This document shows positions 60,574 to 60,936 of a stretch of 60,936 bases of DNA, piece after piece (the stretch's first letter is position 1; each line of letters starts with the position of its first letter). The translations under genes and the position numbers were made by a program. Under the pieces are notes generated by a model that saw nothing but the letters and a program-made list of their open reading frames with translations, did not search any database and was not told where the DNA came from. The stretch comes from Chloroflexi bacterium AL-N1 (GTDB lineage Bacteria; Chloroflexota; Chloroflexia; Chloroflexales; Roseiflexaceae): positions 1 through 60,936 of the forward strand of contig WYDT01000042.1 of assembly GCA_013122435.1 (NCBI GenBank), in the 5' to 3' direction.

Positions 60574-60648
60574 TGGTAGCGGCGGGTGGATTCGAACCAC
60601 CGACCTTCGGGTTATGAGCCCGACGAGCTGCCACTGCTCCACGCCGCG
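60574..60648 (-). tRNA. Initiator-type tRNA-Met (anticodon CAT)
   Basis: Acceptor CGCGGCG/CGCCGCT leaves the first pair unmatched (C1 opposite U72), a feature of initiator tRNAs. The anticodon stem TCGGG/CCCGA has the three consecutive G-C pairs typical of tRNA-fMet, with loop CTCATAA. The D-loop is short. CCA is encoded. Confidence 0.88.
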
Positions 60649-60659
60649 CTAGCATGGTG

Positions 60660-60772
60660 GGCGCACCGACCTACTCTCCCAGTGCTATCTACACCAGTAC
60701 CTTCGGCGCTCCTGCGTTTCACGACCCGGTTCGGGATGGGACGGGGTGGGTCCACAGGGCTCGAGGCACGCC
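60660..60772 (-). rRNA. rrf: 5S ribosomal RNA
   Basis: The minus strand contains the conserved 5S core segments CCCATCCCGAACCGGGTCGT and ACTGGGAGAGTAGGTCG. Complementary ends GGCGTGCC and GGTGCGCC form helix I. The ends are set by that helix and may be off by a few bases. Confidence 0.93.
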
Positions 60773-60936
60773 ACTGGCTCAAGGGCGTACAGATGTGTGT
60801 CAGAGGTTAGCTACTTATGCCTTCTTAAGGTCGTTCCTGGTCCACTTCTGGTCTGCTTCCGCTCGTCACCGACAGCCACTGCACGTGTTCCGCCAGGGAA
60901 GCCCTCGTCCATGCGCTGCTGTCACCTGCACCCCTC
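60773..60936. other. Spacer upstream of 5S rRNA
   Basis: On the minus strand this precedes 5S rRNA, where 23S rRNA normally lies. I do not find the conserved 23S 3' end (GCTAACCGGTACTAAT-type sequence) here, so it is probably the 23S-5S spacer, with 23S beyond the window edge. Confidence 0.45.

Noticed and set aside
60773..60936. 3' end of 23S rRNA at the right edge
   Set aside because: The conserved terminal 23S segment is not present, and the sequence looks like a spacer. 23S is expected just outside the window.

Overview
The window looks like a chromosomal segment of a Chloroflexota bacterium, probably class Chloroflexia. The clearest hint is the EF-Tu gene, whose switch I region reads RGITIAIRH, a variant I associate with Chloroflexus and Roseiflexus-type EF-Tu. 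This placement is an inference from recalled family sequences, not a search. Base composition is moderate, with more AT-rich islands at about 2-4 kb and 33.7-35.4 kb. Genes sit on both strands in short operons.

Layout. (1) 0-9.5 kb is an accessory region. It holds the end of a type III CRISPR RAMP gene cluster, a BrnA antitoxin beside a ruined BrnT toxin, an orphan DUF433 antitoxin-like gene, a HEPN/zinc-ribbon gene broken by an amber codon, TfoX-N, leucine-rich-repeat and DUF6157 proteins, an E2-like acyltransferase with a SanA/YdcF-like protein, an alpha/beta hydrolase and an AraC-glyoxalase pair. (2) 10-12.2 kb holds a glycolate oxidase iron-sulfur subunit (glcF) and a secreted repeat protein. 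(3) 12.6-22.9 kb is a five-gene secreted polysaccharide-acting locus: DUF4874/DUF4832 protein, two pectate-lyase-like beta-helix proteins, a heparinase-I-like lyase and a second DUF4832 protein. Four of the five end in near-identical PA14 modules. (4) 23-32.7 kb carries a ring-cleaving dioxygenase, methyltransferases, a CIA30 lipoprotein, a Crp/Fnr regulator, a metallo-beta-lactamase-fold protein, a Na/Pi-cotransporter-like protein and tandem Usp domains. (5) 33.7-35.4 kb is an AT-rich EAL-domain protein with an N-terminal coiled-coil adaptor. (6) 35.4-40.4 kb is a respiratory module: a divergent cytochrome bd-superfamily oxidase whose first subunit carries a fused cytochrome c domain, a decayed partial copy of the second subunit, an exact 248-bp tandem duplication in the promoter region, and an adjacent Crp/Fnr regulator. 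(7) 41-44 kb has tuf and an ArsR-DUF2087 regulator with its own 20-bp palindrome. (8) 44-50.5 kb has an ECF sigma (amber-interrupted)/anti-sigma/serine hydrolase operon, then an ABC-2 exporter with a NarL-type two-component system. (9) 51-60 kb has a second AraC-glyoxalase pair, an AlbA_2 regulator, two adjacent Eis-like acetyltransferases, a cyclophilin, and a TetR-controlled FAD oxidoreductase beside a frameshifted MFS gene. (10) The right edge has tRNA-Ser(CGA), tRNA-Arg(GCG), an initiator-type tRNA-Met and 5S rRNA, all on the minus strand, presumably the tail of an rRNA operon.

Two themes stand out. First, there is an unusually high number of interrupted genes, about ten in 61 kb. Several have a single in-frame stop in an otherwise continuous reading frame. 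Second, several promoter regions carry clean palindromes or duplications next to a regulator gene (28.7, 39-41, 43.9 and 58.75 kb), so local regulatory circuits can be proposed from sequence alone.
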